From Prosthecochloris sp. (GTDB lineage: Bacteria > Bacteroidota > Chlorobiia > Chlorobiales > Chlorobiaceae), in the NCBI GenBank assembly GCA_015482705.2, contig JADMLA020000014.1:1-19217 (forward strand): 19,217 nucleotides of DNA, given 5' to 3'. The position numbers and the translations under genes are program-made. This document shows, piece by piece, positions 1 through 7,761 of the stretch (position 1 is the stretch's first letter; each line of letters starts with the position of its first letter). The notes beneath the pieces are model-generated. The model saw only the letters and a program-made list of their open reading frames with translations. It was not told where the DNA came from and ran no database searches.

Positions 1-141
1 CGCCTTACCCGATAGCCATGTTAAATTTCCCACAATTAAACAGATTCTTGTCCGGTAACTGCTGAAACCATGAAATCTTTTACCACGGCTTTGTAGAGTT
101 AAATCTTGCTATTCACCTCCTTTGGACATCGCATTGATGAT

Positions 142-930
142 TCAGGGCTTGAAATAATTCTGAATATTGTTCCGGTGCCGTTCAAGGAGCTCTTTCACTC
201 TGATTATTGGCGGTAACCCTGATCGTTCTACTATCTGACTCCAGTAGTCGAAAAATACCTTGACACTGTCTCGTGACGTGAATTTCCACATGATCCTCAA
301 CATGTTCTTGAGCGACCACACTTCTCCCGTTTTGAGTTCACAGGCCATCAATTGATGCAAAGCGCTTTCGTTGTACTACCGTCATATTTTCTGGATTGCG
401 CAACCAACTGAACCTCGAGTTGATCAATGCTCGGTCTTCTTCTTGGCCGACCAATATGGGATTCCTAATAGCATATTTTATCGACTACTTCACTCAAATA
501 CTTATTGATATGAAACTGATCGTAGACAATATAGACATGCGACAACAATTTCAACGTTGTTTTGGTAAACCGGCTTCCACATGTCAAGAAAGACTAACTG
601 CATGCTCCTATACAAGGTGCCGTCAACGTTTCTAAAAGCTTTTCTGTTATCTTGGGCTGGGCCTCAACAACATCACGAACACGGCCTTCATGAAGGTCAT
701 TGAACATCGTAATATACTGTATGACCTATGAGAACCGTCTCAAACTGCATCGTATCAAGATGCCTCCATTTTGTTCAGGAGCATGGTCATAGATTGTACA
801 GAAGTTCCCCCATTCGGGACAGTGCGCTTTTTTGCCGATGTACTCAAGACGCATCTCTACCGTTTTGCTGCTCATCAGGAGGGCCTCGTCATTTACGTCC
901 CATATTGCTGTATACCTAAGGGTTGTTGGT
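142..930 (-). pseudogene. Degenerate ISL3-family transposase
   Basis: Remains of a DDE transposase of the ISL3 (IS204/IS1001/IS1096/IS1165) type, read in several frames on the minus strand. The N-terminal part, about 905-770, keeps the zinc-finger-like stretch, with HCPEWG where the family has CPECG, followed by YDHAPEQ. After a frame change WRHLDTMQFET is readable. An internal segment is then missing, because MFNDLHEGRVRDVVE follows within a few bases. Further frame changes separate LDMWKPVYQNN, IVYDQFHINKYLSEVVDK and LINSRFSWLRNPENMT. The C-terminal piece, 142-360, holds the family's ELKTGEVWSLK and SGLPPIIRVKELLERH regions. ISL3 transposases are usually about 400 residues; fewer than 270 codons remain, with at least four frame breaks, so no active enzyme is expected. 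I could not place terminal inverted repeats. Family assignment is from memory of conserved motifs. Confidence 0.82.
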
Positions 931-1263
931 AATGAGGAGCCAAGCTTTGCATGATCAGAAAAGGGTTCTGCTTCACCACGGATCAATACCAATAAGCTAA
1001 CTTTTTCTACCGCTTTCCACTAAATTCTGCGAAGAGCAAAATATATTAAAGCTAAGCAATGAGCAGACTAACTGAAGAGTCATATAACTTTTCCTCAAAC
1101 ACCCAATCATGCCCTACAACGTTTCGAGTTTTTACCCTATGTGCGTTAGTGTCATTTCAGGCAATAGCTGATAGTAATAACGTTTAGCACTCTTATTCAA
1201 TCTAGCACACCCCTCTACAATCCCTTACTAAGGACCAAGAACTGAGAACTAAGCACCGTTCTA
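931..1263. other. Gene-free stretch between the transposase remnant and the sugar-phosphate transferase gene
   Basis: No convincing coding frame, hairpin or repeat is visible here. It may contain the rest of the decayed insertion element, but I could not identify its end. Confidence 0.5.
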
Positions 1264-2445
1264 CTATCGCAGAACATCCCCCAACTCAATATTAAATACT
1301 CGCTGCTGTCTGAGCCAGATGAGGAGCCTGTAGATTGCTCTGAGTTTGTAGGATGCAGCAAAGTATAGGGTGAAGCAAAAAAGGTAGATCGTGAATAAGA
1401 CATAATCGGGAAAGTGCATGAGAGTTCCGAGAACGGCAACGCTCGATGAAATTGCCGTTGCAGCTATGATCACTATAACTACTTTGCGATGATTGAAGCC
1501 CATTGCTTTGATGATGTGATGCAGATGGGTTTTGTCCGGATAAAAAGGGCTCTGCCCTTTCAGTACTCGCTTGACCATGACGGTAATGGTGTCGGTAACC
1601 GGCAGCGCCAACACTAACAGTGCTGCAGCCGGAGAAACAACACCTCCTGCCTTTTGAGTCACTTCTATGGCAAAAAACGCGAGGACGAACCCCAGACTCA
1701 TACTTCCGGCATCACCCATGAAAAGCTTTGACGGATGCCAATTGAAACGCAGAAATGCCGCAAGCCCGCCGACAAAAGCGACACTGATAAAGGTAAGCTC
1801 TGGCTGATTGTTCAGCCAGGCGAGCATTCCGAAAGCGATGAAAGCCACCAGTGAGGATCCACCAGCCAATCCATCGAGACCATCGGTCATGTTGACGGCA
1901 TTGATCACCCCTATAATGCAGAATATGGTTACAGGGACAGCGAGAAAACCTGTCCGAATTACTCCCCAACCCATAAGATCGCCGAATGAGTGAAGAACAG
2001 TGCCACTAAAGTACATGATAGAGACCGTCGCCCCGGTCTGTACCATGAAACGGATTTTGAAACTGACATCATGCCTATCGTCAATTGCCCCCATGACAAC
2101 TATCATGAGCACGGCAATGATCAACCCTATGTTCTGCCAGAGCGGCGTAAACAGCAGCATCGCGATAAGTGCCCCTGTTATAATGCCGATACCGCCAATG
2201 AGAGGTTTTGCAACGGTATGAATTTTACGCTTGCCGTCAGGATGGTCGATAAACCCGAGCTTTTCTGCATGTGACGCAAGAAACATGATCATCACGTAGG
2301 ATACTGCCAGCGCAACAAGGTAAACACCTGTATAGTGTGTGAATGGGATCGTGAGGGCTGCCTCTTCGGCAGTTGTTTTTGCGGATAAAACTTCGAAGGA
2401 AAGAAGAGCGAACAGCGGGACCGGAATCAGATAAAAAGGAGACAT
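1264..2445 (-). CDS. Polyprenyl-phosphate N-acetylhexosamine-1-phosphate transferase (WecA/TagO/MraY superfamily)
   Basis: A 393-residue polytopic inner-membrane protein that should transfer a sugar-1-phosphate from a UDP-sugar (typically GlcNAc) to undecaprenyl phosphate, the first step of a lipid-linked glycan. Visible motifs: HPDGKRKIH (68-76) with PLIGGIG (81-87); the Asp-rich IDDRHD (121-126); NMTDGLDGLAGG (185-196); FMGDAGS (242-248); and the WecA-type cytoplasmic loop DKTHLHH (304-310). About ten hydrophobic segments separate them. The HLHH loop favours WecA/TagO over MraY, which acts in peptidoglycan synthesis. The start is supported by GGAGAA a few bases upstream of the ATG. It stands alone, with long non-coding stretches on both sides, about 2.7 kb from the kinase/export genes read in the same direction. 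It may initiate their polymer, an O-antigen or a wall glycan; the exact sugar cannot be read from sequence. Confidence 0.9.
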   Translation of the reverse strand: MSPFYLIPVPLFALLSFEVLSAKTTAEEAALTIPFTHYTGVYLVALAVSYVMIMFLASHAEKLGFIDHPDGKRKIHTVAKPLIGGIGIITGALIAMLLFTPLWQNIGLIIAVLMIVVMGAIDDRHDVSFKIRFMVQTGATVSIMYFSGTVLHSFGDLMGWGVIRTGFLAVPVTIFCIIGVINAVNMTDGLDGLAGGSSLVAFIAFGMLAWLNNQPELTFISVAFVGGLAAFLRFNWHPSKLFMGDAGSMSLGFVLAFFAIEVTQKAGGVVSPAAALLVLALPVTDTITVMVKRVLKGQSPFYPDKTHLHHIIKAMGFNHRKVVIVIIAATAISSSVAVLGTLMHFPDYVLFTIYLFCFTLYFAASYKLRAIYRLLIWLRQQRVFNIELGDVLR

Positions 2446-2562
2446 GATTTTCTCCGTTATAATGTGTTAGTGGGGGAAGAGAAACTATCCAAAAGCTTCG
2501 CTACTTTCAGTTACACTCTATGATTACACATTAAGAATAAAACAGCATCTTTACGAGCGTAC

Positions 2563-2591
2563 ATTATAAGAAATTAAATAAAAAGATCTAA
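2563..2591 (-). promoter_or_regulatory. Possible promoter of the sugar-phosphate transferase gene
   Basis: On the minus strand a perfect TATAAT (2563-2568) lies about 118 bases before the start codon in an AT-rich tract. A weak TTAGAT (2586-2591) sits 17 bases further upstream. The -10 box is good and the -35 box is poor, so this is tentative. Confidence 0.28.
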
Positions 2592-2920
2592 GAAATTTGC
2601 GTATAATTTTTGTAAAAAAAGTACCGGTATTACGAGTTGAAAGGGGATTGACCGGCACGATGAACAACAGCACCACATTCTTCAGTCACAATGCTTCATG
2701 CGTTATATTCTGAAGTGGGGTATGGAGTATGTTCATGCACTGCAATGTAGCATTTCTCATGGAATTAATGACAGAAAACTCTGTCACGAAATAGTGAACA
2801 GATAGCATCTTATGCCAGTGACACACATAACGGCAATCATCAAAATGTGATACTTCCCTGTAATAATACTCTTTGTTTATTTCACAGGGCGATACGGAAT
2901 TCTTAAATACTCTCGACATA

Positions 2921-2995
2921 GGATGGATCCTCGGGTCGAGCCCGAGGATGACAAAAAGAGAGAGAAATCATACCGCACACTTGATGCGATATCAA
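2921..2995 (-). repeat. Dispersed palindromic repeat, copy 1 (A plus B modules)
   Basis: Module A is a perfect 9-bp stem, ATCCTCGGG (2927-2935) and CCCGAGGAT (2941-2949), around a 5-base loop. Its outer bases (GTCAT... and ...GGATCCAT when read on the minus strand) match the copies at 7608-7640, 7762-7793 and 15138-15163. Module B (about 2968-2995; minus strand GCATCAAGTGTGCGGTATGA) lies on the other side of a TTCTCTCTC spacer, the same spacer as in the 15 kb copy. This looks like a REP/MITE-type non-coding element. Confidence 0.8.
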
Positions 2996-3013
2996 TAGGC
3001 ACTGAAAGCAAAA

Positions 3014-3056
3014 GATTGATCCCCAGATTGTTCTTTGCGCTTGCCAGAGAATGACA
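3014..3056 (-). repeat. Divergent relative of the dispersed palindromic repeat
   Basis: Read on the minus strand it begins TGTCATTCTCTGGCAAGCGC and ends CTGGGGATCAATC. The ends resemble module A (GTCATCCTCGGGC ... CGGGGATCC), but the middle is longer and diverged. It lies just downstream of the small acidic exported protein gene. Membership in the same family is inferred from the ends only. Confidence 0.45.
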
Positions 3057-3128
3057 TAAAGAAAGGAGTCATACTTGTTATATCTCTTTTATCAATCTGG
3101 AAAATAAACTCGAGCACAGCAGTTAAAC

Positions 3129-3494
3129 TTAGCCTCTGGGAACCATTCCATTAGGTGAACTGATATTTTCGTCAGGCATCGCTCCTGCGCCTTCAGCAGA
3201 TTCACCATCATCCAAGGGTCCGAATGCACCATCTTCGGATTGGCTTGGGGCATTCTGTAGAAGTTCTCCCTTTTCCTTGCTTCTATCTTCCTCATCATCA
3301 TCTTCAGGTCCGGGAGCACCGGCAGCGGACTGCCCTGCTGTAGAACTTGCCTCAAGGGCTGTTGCAGCCGCAGCATCGGAAAAATTACCGATAACAGCTC
3401 CATCGGAATTATTGCTTTGAGCTTTCATTGTTGATACAGAAAAGCTCATGGCAACAAAAAGCAATGCAAAACAAAGCAAGAATATCTTTTTCAT
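3129..3494 (-). CDS. Small acidic exported protein, unknown function
   Basis: A 121-residue product starting at MKKIFLLCFALLFVAMSF, a clear Sec signal peptide (Lys-Lys, then a hydrophobic core) with cleavage probably near MKA-QSNN at about residue 26. An upstream in-frame start at 3539 would put charged residues before the signal peptide and is less likely. The mature part has no recognisable fold. It is rich in Ala, Gly, Ser, Asp and Glu, contains the acidic run EDDDEED, and ends in a Pro/Gly-rich tail, so it is probably disordered. No cysteine is present in the mature part, so it is not a lipoprotein. It lies 84 bases downstream of the beta-rich exported protein gene on the same strand and may be co-transcribed with it. 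No obvious Shine-Dalgarno site is seen. I do not recognise a family. Confidence 0.6.
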   Translation of the reverse strand: MKKIFLLCFALLFVAMSFSVSTMKAQSNNSDGAVIGNFSDAAAATALEASSTAGQSAAGAPGPEDDDEEDRSKEKGELLQNAPSQSEDGAFGPLDDGESAEGAGAMPDENISSPNGMVPRG

Positions 3495-3578
3495 GATATT
3501 TGAGTTTAGGATTATACGTTCACGAATTATCAGTACCAAACCAAAAGCAATCAGGATAGAGAAAATCTTGATATAGGG

Positions 3579-4352
3579 TCAGATTTTGAAACCAGTTCCT
3601 ACAGAAAAGATAAACCGTACATCATCACCGGAATTATCTGTCAGGTCAGCTGCACCCAGTGTAATGGCAACCGGAAAGCGATCGACCCAGAAAGTTTTCG
3701 AAAGACCGGCGTTGAGGTTGATACCGTTCCAGTCGACGATGGCATTGAACTCGTTGAACAGCTCATAGGCTACATTGCCGAAAACGTACGTACCGTCATC
3801 GCCTTTCCCGTCCGCAATATCTTCATCGCTCTTTTCGCCAAAACGATCGGAACCAACGCCGACACTGAAGTGAAGTTTTGAAGATCCGGTTTCGGTTGTG
3901 AACATGTCACCCTGAAGACCATGACTGACAACGACATAATAGCTCTCTCCCGTATCCCCACCATCAGTGAGCATGACATTTTCAATACCTGCACCGACAG
4001 CCGTTCCACCGCCGAAATCATGATGGAGGTGAAGACTCATGGAATACTCCTCCCATTCGTCGAGGTCAAGGGAAATAAACGATATCTGGGCCCCGAGATT
4101 CTTGATCGGATCACCGACACCGATACCGAGCACCGCAGCTCCATCGGCCTCATCTCTGTACGGAGCATTGACCGTACCGCCGACACCGGCGAATACAACA
4201 CCATTGGCAGCACCCCAGGCAACGGGAGTTGTAAGAGATTTACCATGAATGTTCGGCAAAATAGTCGATGGAATACCGCTCGGCTCGTCAGCATGGGACA
4301 CTGCCGGCAAACAAACAAGTGCCGCAAAAACAAGGGTCAGGATTCTTTTCAT
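3579..4352 (-). CDS. Exported beta-rich protein, probable outer-membrane barrel
   Basis: A 257-residue protein with a signal peptide (MKRILTLVFAALVCLPAVSHA, cleavage near residue 21). The rest is a series of alternating amphipathic segments typical of beta strands, such as AQISFISLDL, SMSLHLHHDF, SYYVVVSHGL, KLHFSVGVG and VRFIFSVGTGFKI, separated by Gly/Asp-rich turns. The last strand ends Phe-Lys-Ile rather than with the classical terminal Phe. The layout suggests a small outer-membrane barrel of about 10-12 strands, or a secreted beta-sandwich. It lacks a POTRA domain, plug or known porin signature. The gene for the small acidic exported protein follows on the same strand. I cannot name a family. 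Exported location is fairly sure; barrel architecture is an inference from the strand pattern. Confidence 0.72.
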   Translation of the reverse strand: MKRILTLVFAALVCLPAVSHADEPSGIPSTILPNIHGKSLTTPVAWGAANGVVFAGVGGTVNAPYRDEADGAAVLGIGVGDPIKNLGAQISFISLDLDEWEEYSMSLHLHHDFGGGTAVGAGIENVMLTDGGDTGESYYVVVSHGLQGDMFTTETGSSKLHFSVGVGSDRFGEKSDEDIADGKGDDGTYVFGNVAYELFNEFNAIVDWNGINLNAGLSKTFWVDRFPVAITLGAADLTDNSGDDVRFIFSVGTGFKI

Positions 4353-4531
4353 GGTTTCTGGTATTTAGGATTAGAAGATAGATAGTGATTGATTAGGAAT
4401 GGGTAATGGGTATTAGGGGGCATTAGATAATAGGGTAATAGGGAATGGACATCATTAGTTGTTCCATTTCCTGTAGATACCCGTCAGCAACCGTCCAACT
4501 TGATTGATTCAACACATTTGGAACATTAACA
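4353..4531. repeat. Low-complexity AT-rich leader with degenerate GGTAAT/GGGTAT units
   Basis: The stretch 4390-4450 is built from loosely repeated units such as GGGTAATGGGTATTAG and ATAGGGTAATAGGGAATGG. Similar wording on the opposite strand occurs at about 7850-7905, before the end of the SLBB gene. It lies immediately upstream of the beta-rich exported protein gene. It looks like slippage-derived filler rather than a defined element. Confidence 0.4.
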
Positions 4532-4560
4532 GTCCACTAATTAACACGAATTATCACGAA
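4532..4560 (-). repeat. Inverted repeat flanking the GxxExxY gene, downstream copy
   Basis: On the minus strand this 29-base block reads TTCGTGATAATTCGTG and then TTAATTAGTGGAC. It is itself a 10-base periodic motif (ATTCGTG spaced by ATA or TTA). It matches the block at 5096-5124 on the plus strand at 25 of 29 positions, so the two copies face each other across the gene. Confidence 0.75.
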
Positions 4561-4562
4561 CT

Positions 4563-4592
4563 GATGTAATCAGCTTTGCAGCTGATTACATC
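4563..4592. repeat. Perfect 12-bp hairpin downstream of the GxxExxY gene
   Basis: GATGTAATCAGC (4563-4574) pairs perfectly with GCTGATTACATC (4581-4592) around TTTGCA. It lies 36 bases after the end of the GxxExxY gene and directly next to the flanking repeat. Neither strand has a T-run after the stem, so it is a poor intrinsic terminator. It is more likely part of the repeat unit, an RNA-end stabiliser or a protein-binding site. Confidence 0.6.
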
Positions 4593-4628
4593 AAGAATTA
4601 TACTTTAACACCATACTAAAAAACCGAT

Positions 4629-5000
4629 TTACCATAATAGCCTCCGAAAAACCAATGATTTCTGGCCGAAATTTATAAGAATACCAAGCTTCGATTTTGT
4701 GATTTTCAGGTAATTGAGGACTTGTGCTTCATGGTCACTTGTAATCTGAACAAGAGCTTTAAGCTCAACGATGATTTTTCCATAACAATAAAAATCAGCC
4801 TGATAATACTTATTGAGAACCTGATTTTTGTAGCAAACCGGAAGTGGCTTTTCCTTTTCGTAAGGAATATTCCTCAACGAAAATTCAACTGCTAATGCTT
4901 CTTGATAAATTGATTCCAGAAAACCATGACCAAGCTGTCTATGCACTTCCTGAGCCGCACCGATTATCTGAAATGCCTCATCTTTGTATAGTAAACCCAT
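4629..5000 (-). CDS. GxxExxY protein (PD-(D/E)XK nuclease-like)
   Basis: A 123-residue cytoplasmic protein matching the GxxExxY family: IIGAAQEVHRQLGHGFLESIYQEAL at residues 12-36 holds the namesame G-F-L-E-S-I-Y motif. The central part has a nuclease-like core, YYQADFYCYGKIIVELKAL, where the Asp of QADF and the Glu-x-Lys of VELK fit a PD-(D/E)XK active site. The C-terminal part, HEAQVLNYLKITKSKLGILINFG, is the usual family ending. Length is typical (about 120-130). The function of the family is not established. The gene is isolated: inverted copies of a TTCGTG-type repeat lie on both sides, and it separates the beta-rich exported protein gene from the BY-kinase gene. Its reading direction matches its neighbours. 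There is no good Shine-Dalgarno site before the ATG. The family is certain; mobility of the unit is an inference. Confidence 0.9.
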   Translation of the reverse strand: MGLLYKDEAFQIIGAAQEVHRQLGHGFLESIYQEALAVEFSLRNIPYEKEKPLPVCYKNQVLNKYYQADFYCYGKIIVELKALVQITSDHEAQVLNYLKITKSKLGILINFGQKSLVFRRLLW

Positions 5001-5095
5001 CGATATGGGAACAGCTTATTGTTCTTCAGTAACCCCGCGCTTGCTCAAACCTCTTCTTGGCCACAAAAAAAATCACCTATTCTTCATCTTTTCAA

Positions 5096-5124
5096 TTCGT
5101 GATAATTGGTGCCAATTCGTGGAC
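5096..5124 (+). repeat. Inverted repeat flanking the GxxExxY gene, upstream copy
   Basis: The block reads TTCGTGATAATTGGTG and then CCAATTCGTGGAC. It is 25/29 identical to the reverse complement of 4532-4560. It ends four bases before the last codon of the BY-kinase gene, so the unit abuts the 3' end of that gene. Confidence 0.75.
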
Positions 5125-5128
5125 CAAA

Positions 5129-7528
5129 CTAATTCTTCTGCTCATCGAGATAGGTGCTGTAGGATTTGTAGCTATAGTAGCCTTTGTATCCGTACCTGCC
5201 GTAGTAGCGGCCGTAGTTGCCGTAGCCGATTTTTTCCGATGGTCCGACAATCGCAACACCGAGCAGCCGATGTTTGAGGTAATCGAGTTTCTGCACTTCC
5301 TTGAGCAGGTTCTTGTTGGTGTAACCCATTCGTACAACCATAAGTATCCCGTCAGCTGCACGTGATATAAGCGTTGTGTCACTGAGTAACAGTAGTGGCG
5401 GTGTATCGAGAATCACATAATCCCACTCTTCTTCTAATCGCTTGATCAGCTCGGTCATCTTGTTCGAGCCCAATAGCTCATTGGGACTTGGCGTCTTGTT
5501 ACCAGCCGGCAGAACATGGAGCTTCTCATGCATGGTCGGCTGGATCAATGCCTCGACGTCAGCTTCCATCCCGGCTAGATAGTCCGACAGTCCGGGGACT
5601 TTCTTACAGCTGTAGAGCCGGTGCTGGCTCGGACGGCGCAAATCACAATCGATGAGAAGCACCCGACTGCCGTTAAGAGCAAAAGCATAAGCAAGATTCC
5701 CGCAAACCGTTGATTTACCTTCGCTGATCTCTGTTCCGGTCACAAGAATCGACTTGAGCGGTTGGTCATCGGTTTGAGAAAACACGATATTGGTGCGCAG
5801 ATCGCGAAACGACTCTGCAAACGGTGACGATAAACTATCAGCCATCAATAACGGCTTCCGATCATGGGTCGACGGCACGGTCTTACCTTGACTGTTGGTT
5901 TTAGCATACTTTCCATTCTTGCCGTTGCCTCCATATTTTGGCAGATAAGTGGAGAGCTGCTCCAATGATTCTTTCACGGCTTCCTGCAAACCTTTACTAT
6001 TTCCATTCCCAACATTCGGTATAGCCGCCAACGGAGTATAACCATGATCTTCAAGAAAAGAATCGTCCTTCAGGGAATGATCGAGCATTTCCCGCACAAA
6101 GACGATAGCCCCGCCAAGCCCAAAACCAAGTATAAGGCCGATCAACAGATTTTTCTTTAAATCCGGTGCTACGGGATCGACAGGTGGAAACGCTGCACCA
6201 ACGATCACCACCTTACCGACCTCCGAGGCGATCTTGATACGCGACTCTTCCAACTTTTCTTTAAGGAAGGTATACGTGTTGTTGAGTACTTCGCGATCTC
6301 GCTGCAGACGGGCATAGTTGAGCTGTTTCTGAGGAAGCCGGTTCAGCTGGCTTTCATAATAGTTCTTGGATCGCTGATACTCCTGGGCTATATAGCTCAG
6401 CTCTGCAAGGCGTACATCGGTTTGCAGCTGTTCGGAAATCAGGTCGAACTGGTATTGACGAGCTTTGCTCGTAAATGCCAACTCTCCTGCGATCATGTTT
6501 CGGGTCAGTTCCTGGAGCCGCTGTTTGAGCACATCGAGCTGCTGTTTTTTAGCGATATAGGAGCTGTTTTCCGCCCCTGATTCCCCTGCCAGGGCGATCA
6601 ATGCTTTTTCTTCCTGCTTGATACGGCTTTTAAGTTCTTTTGACTGCTGATCGACGTTCTTGGCAATTTTCGCACTCAGGGCCTTTTCTTCTTCGGAGAG
6701 TTTTTGTATCAGAAAGTCCTGGCGGTTTTTAAGAATATTGTATTCAGCCTGGGCATCATTGAAGCGGGATTCGGCCTCGACCAGCTTTTCCAGCAGCTTT
6801 TCGGCGTTGCCGGTCAGCTCGTAAATGTTCTGCTGTTTCATGTAGGATGACAACTGATCTTCGACTTCGGCGATCTCCCGCTGCTGACTTGCCAGCTGTT
6901 CACTGACAAACTCTTTTACCGACATCGCCTGATCGGCATTCCATTCGATGTCTTTACGCATGTAGGACCTGCAGATCGCATTGGTCAGCAGAGCAGCTTC
7001 ATCGGGGAAGGGACTCGACACCGATACTTTCAGGATATCGGTATCCCGGGCATTACTCACCGATACCCGCTTTTGTAACACTTTAGCGTATTTGCGCATC
7101 AACAGATCATAATCCACTTCTTCATCTTCTCCCCCTCCGAAACGCAAACCGCTAAACAACACACCGATGGGAGAAACATAATGCCGCTCTCCAAACAGCT
7201 GCAACGAATCACGATCATTCTGAGAAGCAAGGTCTCTTACCACTTCCTCAGCGAGCGGAAACGACTTGATCAGTTCGATATCGTTCTGGAGCTCGAACCC
7301 AGTCATCGACTCGAACGGATTTATCATCTCACCTACGCCACCCTTGTCAGTCTTGATAAGCACAACAGAGGTAGAGCGATATTCAGGAGTTGCGGAGAAA
7401 TGGAACAAGAACACCAACACAAGAGCTACAACGGTCACCGCACTGATCAGGATTCTATTACTCCAGAGAACCTGAAGCAGCTCCTGAATGTTTATCTCTT
7501 GCTCTAACTGATTTTCGTTGTCTGCCAT
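5129..7528 (-). CDS. Wzc-like fused chain-length regulator and bacterial tyrosine kinase (BY-kinase)
   Basis: A 799-residue inner-membrane polysaccharide co-polymerase with autokinase activity. In order: short cytoplasmic N-terminus; transmembrane helix 1 (about 26-44); Wzz-type periplasmic region; long coiled coils (about 200-430); Pro-rich approach PPVDPVAPDLKK (448-459) and transmembrane helix 2 (461-478); linker; cytoplasmic kinase. The kinase has Walker A TGTEISEGKST (597-607), Walker A' VLLIDCDLRRP (623-633) and Walker B DYVILDTPP (703-711). The C-terminus carries 11 tyrosines between 769 and 793 in a Gly/Arg/Lys/Ser-rich tail, the autophosphorylation cluster. In known systems phosphorylation cycles of this tail control oligomerisation and polymer export. 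Adaptor and kinase are in one chain, as in Proteobacteria. The SLBB export-like gene lies upstream on the same strand across a 379-bp repeat-filled gap. A 7-base tandem array lies 20 bases before the start codon, and no strong Shine-Dalgarno site is visible. Confidence 0.95.
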   Translation of the reverse strand: MADNENQLEQEINIQELLQVLWSNRILISAVTVVALVLVFLFHFSATPEYRSTSVVLIKTDKGGVGEMINPFESMTGFELQNDIELIKSFPLAEEVVRDLASQNDRDSLQLFGERHYVSPIGVLFSGLRFGGGEDEEVDYDLLMRKYAKVLQKRVSVSNARDTDILKVSVSSPFPDEAALLTNAICRSYMRKDIEWNADQAMSVKEFVSEQLASQQREIAEVEDQLSSYMKQQNIYELTGNAEKLLEKLVEAESRFNDAQAEYNILKNRQDFLIQKLSEEEKALSAKIAKNVDQQSKELKSRIKQEEKALIALAGESGAENSSYIAKKQQLDVLKQRLQELTRNMIAGELAFTSKARQYQFDLISEQLQTDVRLAELSYIAQEYQRSKNYYESQLNRLPQKQLNYARLQRDREVLNNTYTFLKEKLEESRIKIASEVGKVVIVGAAFPPVDPVAPDLKKNLLIGLILGFGLGGAIVFVREMLDHSLKDDSFLEDHGYTPLAAIPNVGNGNSKGLQEAVKESLEQLSTYLPKYGGNGKNGKYAKTNSQGKTVPSTHDRKPLLMADSLSSPFAESFRDLRTNIVFSQTDDQPLKSILVTGTEISEGKSTVCGNLAYAFALNGSRVLLIDCDLRRPSQHRLYSCKKVPGLSDYLAGMEADVEALIQPTMHEKLHVLPAGNKTPSPNELLGSNKMTELIKRLEEEWDYVILDTPPLLLLSDTTLISRAADGILMVVRMGYTNKNLLKEVQKLDYLKHRLLGVAIVGPSEKIGYGNYGRYYGRYGYKGYYSYKSYSTYLDEQKN

Positions 7529-7548
7529 TTAATGGATTATGTTAATCT

Positions 7549-7595
7549 TAAGTGCTAAGTGCTAAGTGCTAAGTGCTAAGTGCTAAGTGCTAAGT
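7549..7595. repeat. Heptanucleotide tandem array (TAAGTGC) x6 plus a partial unit
   Basis: Six perfect consecutive copies of TAAGTGC (GCACTTA on the coding strand of the kinase), then TAAGT. The array occupies positions -21 to -67 relative to the kinase start codon, so a change in unit number would alter the leader or promoter spacing rather than the reading frame. Confidence 0.95.
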
Positions 7596-7607
7596 AGAAG
7601 ATAAAAA

Positions 7608-7685
7608 TTGTCATCCTCGGGCTTGACCCGGGGATCCATCTTCCAATGAACGTCACCATGGATGCCGCATCGAGTGCAGTATGAC
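7608..7685 (+). repeat. Dispersed palindromic repeat, copy 2 (A then B module)
   Basis: Module A, 7608-7640, contains TCATCCTCGGG and CCCGGGGATCC in near-perfect dyad symmetry. Module B, 7656-7685, reads CCATGGATGCCGCATCGAGT and ends GCAGTATGAC, itself partly self-complementary. It sits between the kinase start and the SLBB gene end. Confidence 0.8.
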
Positions 7686-7761
7686 TTTCGTGGAGATTGT
7701 ACATCACATCACCCATAATACCCGAAAGTCTGCTTCACAAAACGATATGACAATTCTCTTC

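Larger units (their letters stand above)
2446..3128. other. 683-bp non-coding stretch with dispersed repeats
   Basis: No gene is supported here. The part next to 2446 is AT-rich and holds the probable promoter of the downstream gene. The part from about 2920 to 3056 is made of palindromic repeats listed separately. A 77-codon open frame on the minus strand (2686-2919) begins inside a repeat and has no signal of being real. Confidence 0.55.

Noticed and set aside
2686..2919. 77-codon minus-strand open frame as a gene
   Set aside because: It starts inside the palindromic repeat, has an unusual His/Cys/Tyr-rich composition, no ribosome site and no motif.
4563..4592. Intrinsic terminator of the GxxExxY gene
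   Set aside because: The stem is perfect but no T-run follows on either strand, so it is listed as a hairpin only.
5096..7528. Two-gene CpsC/CpsD type kinase system broken by fusion
   Set aside because: A single continuous 799-codon frame contains both parts with normal linker and both transmembrane helices, the ordinary Wzc layout.
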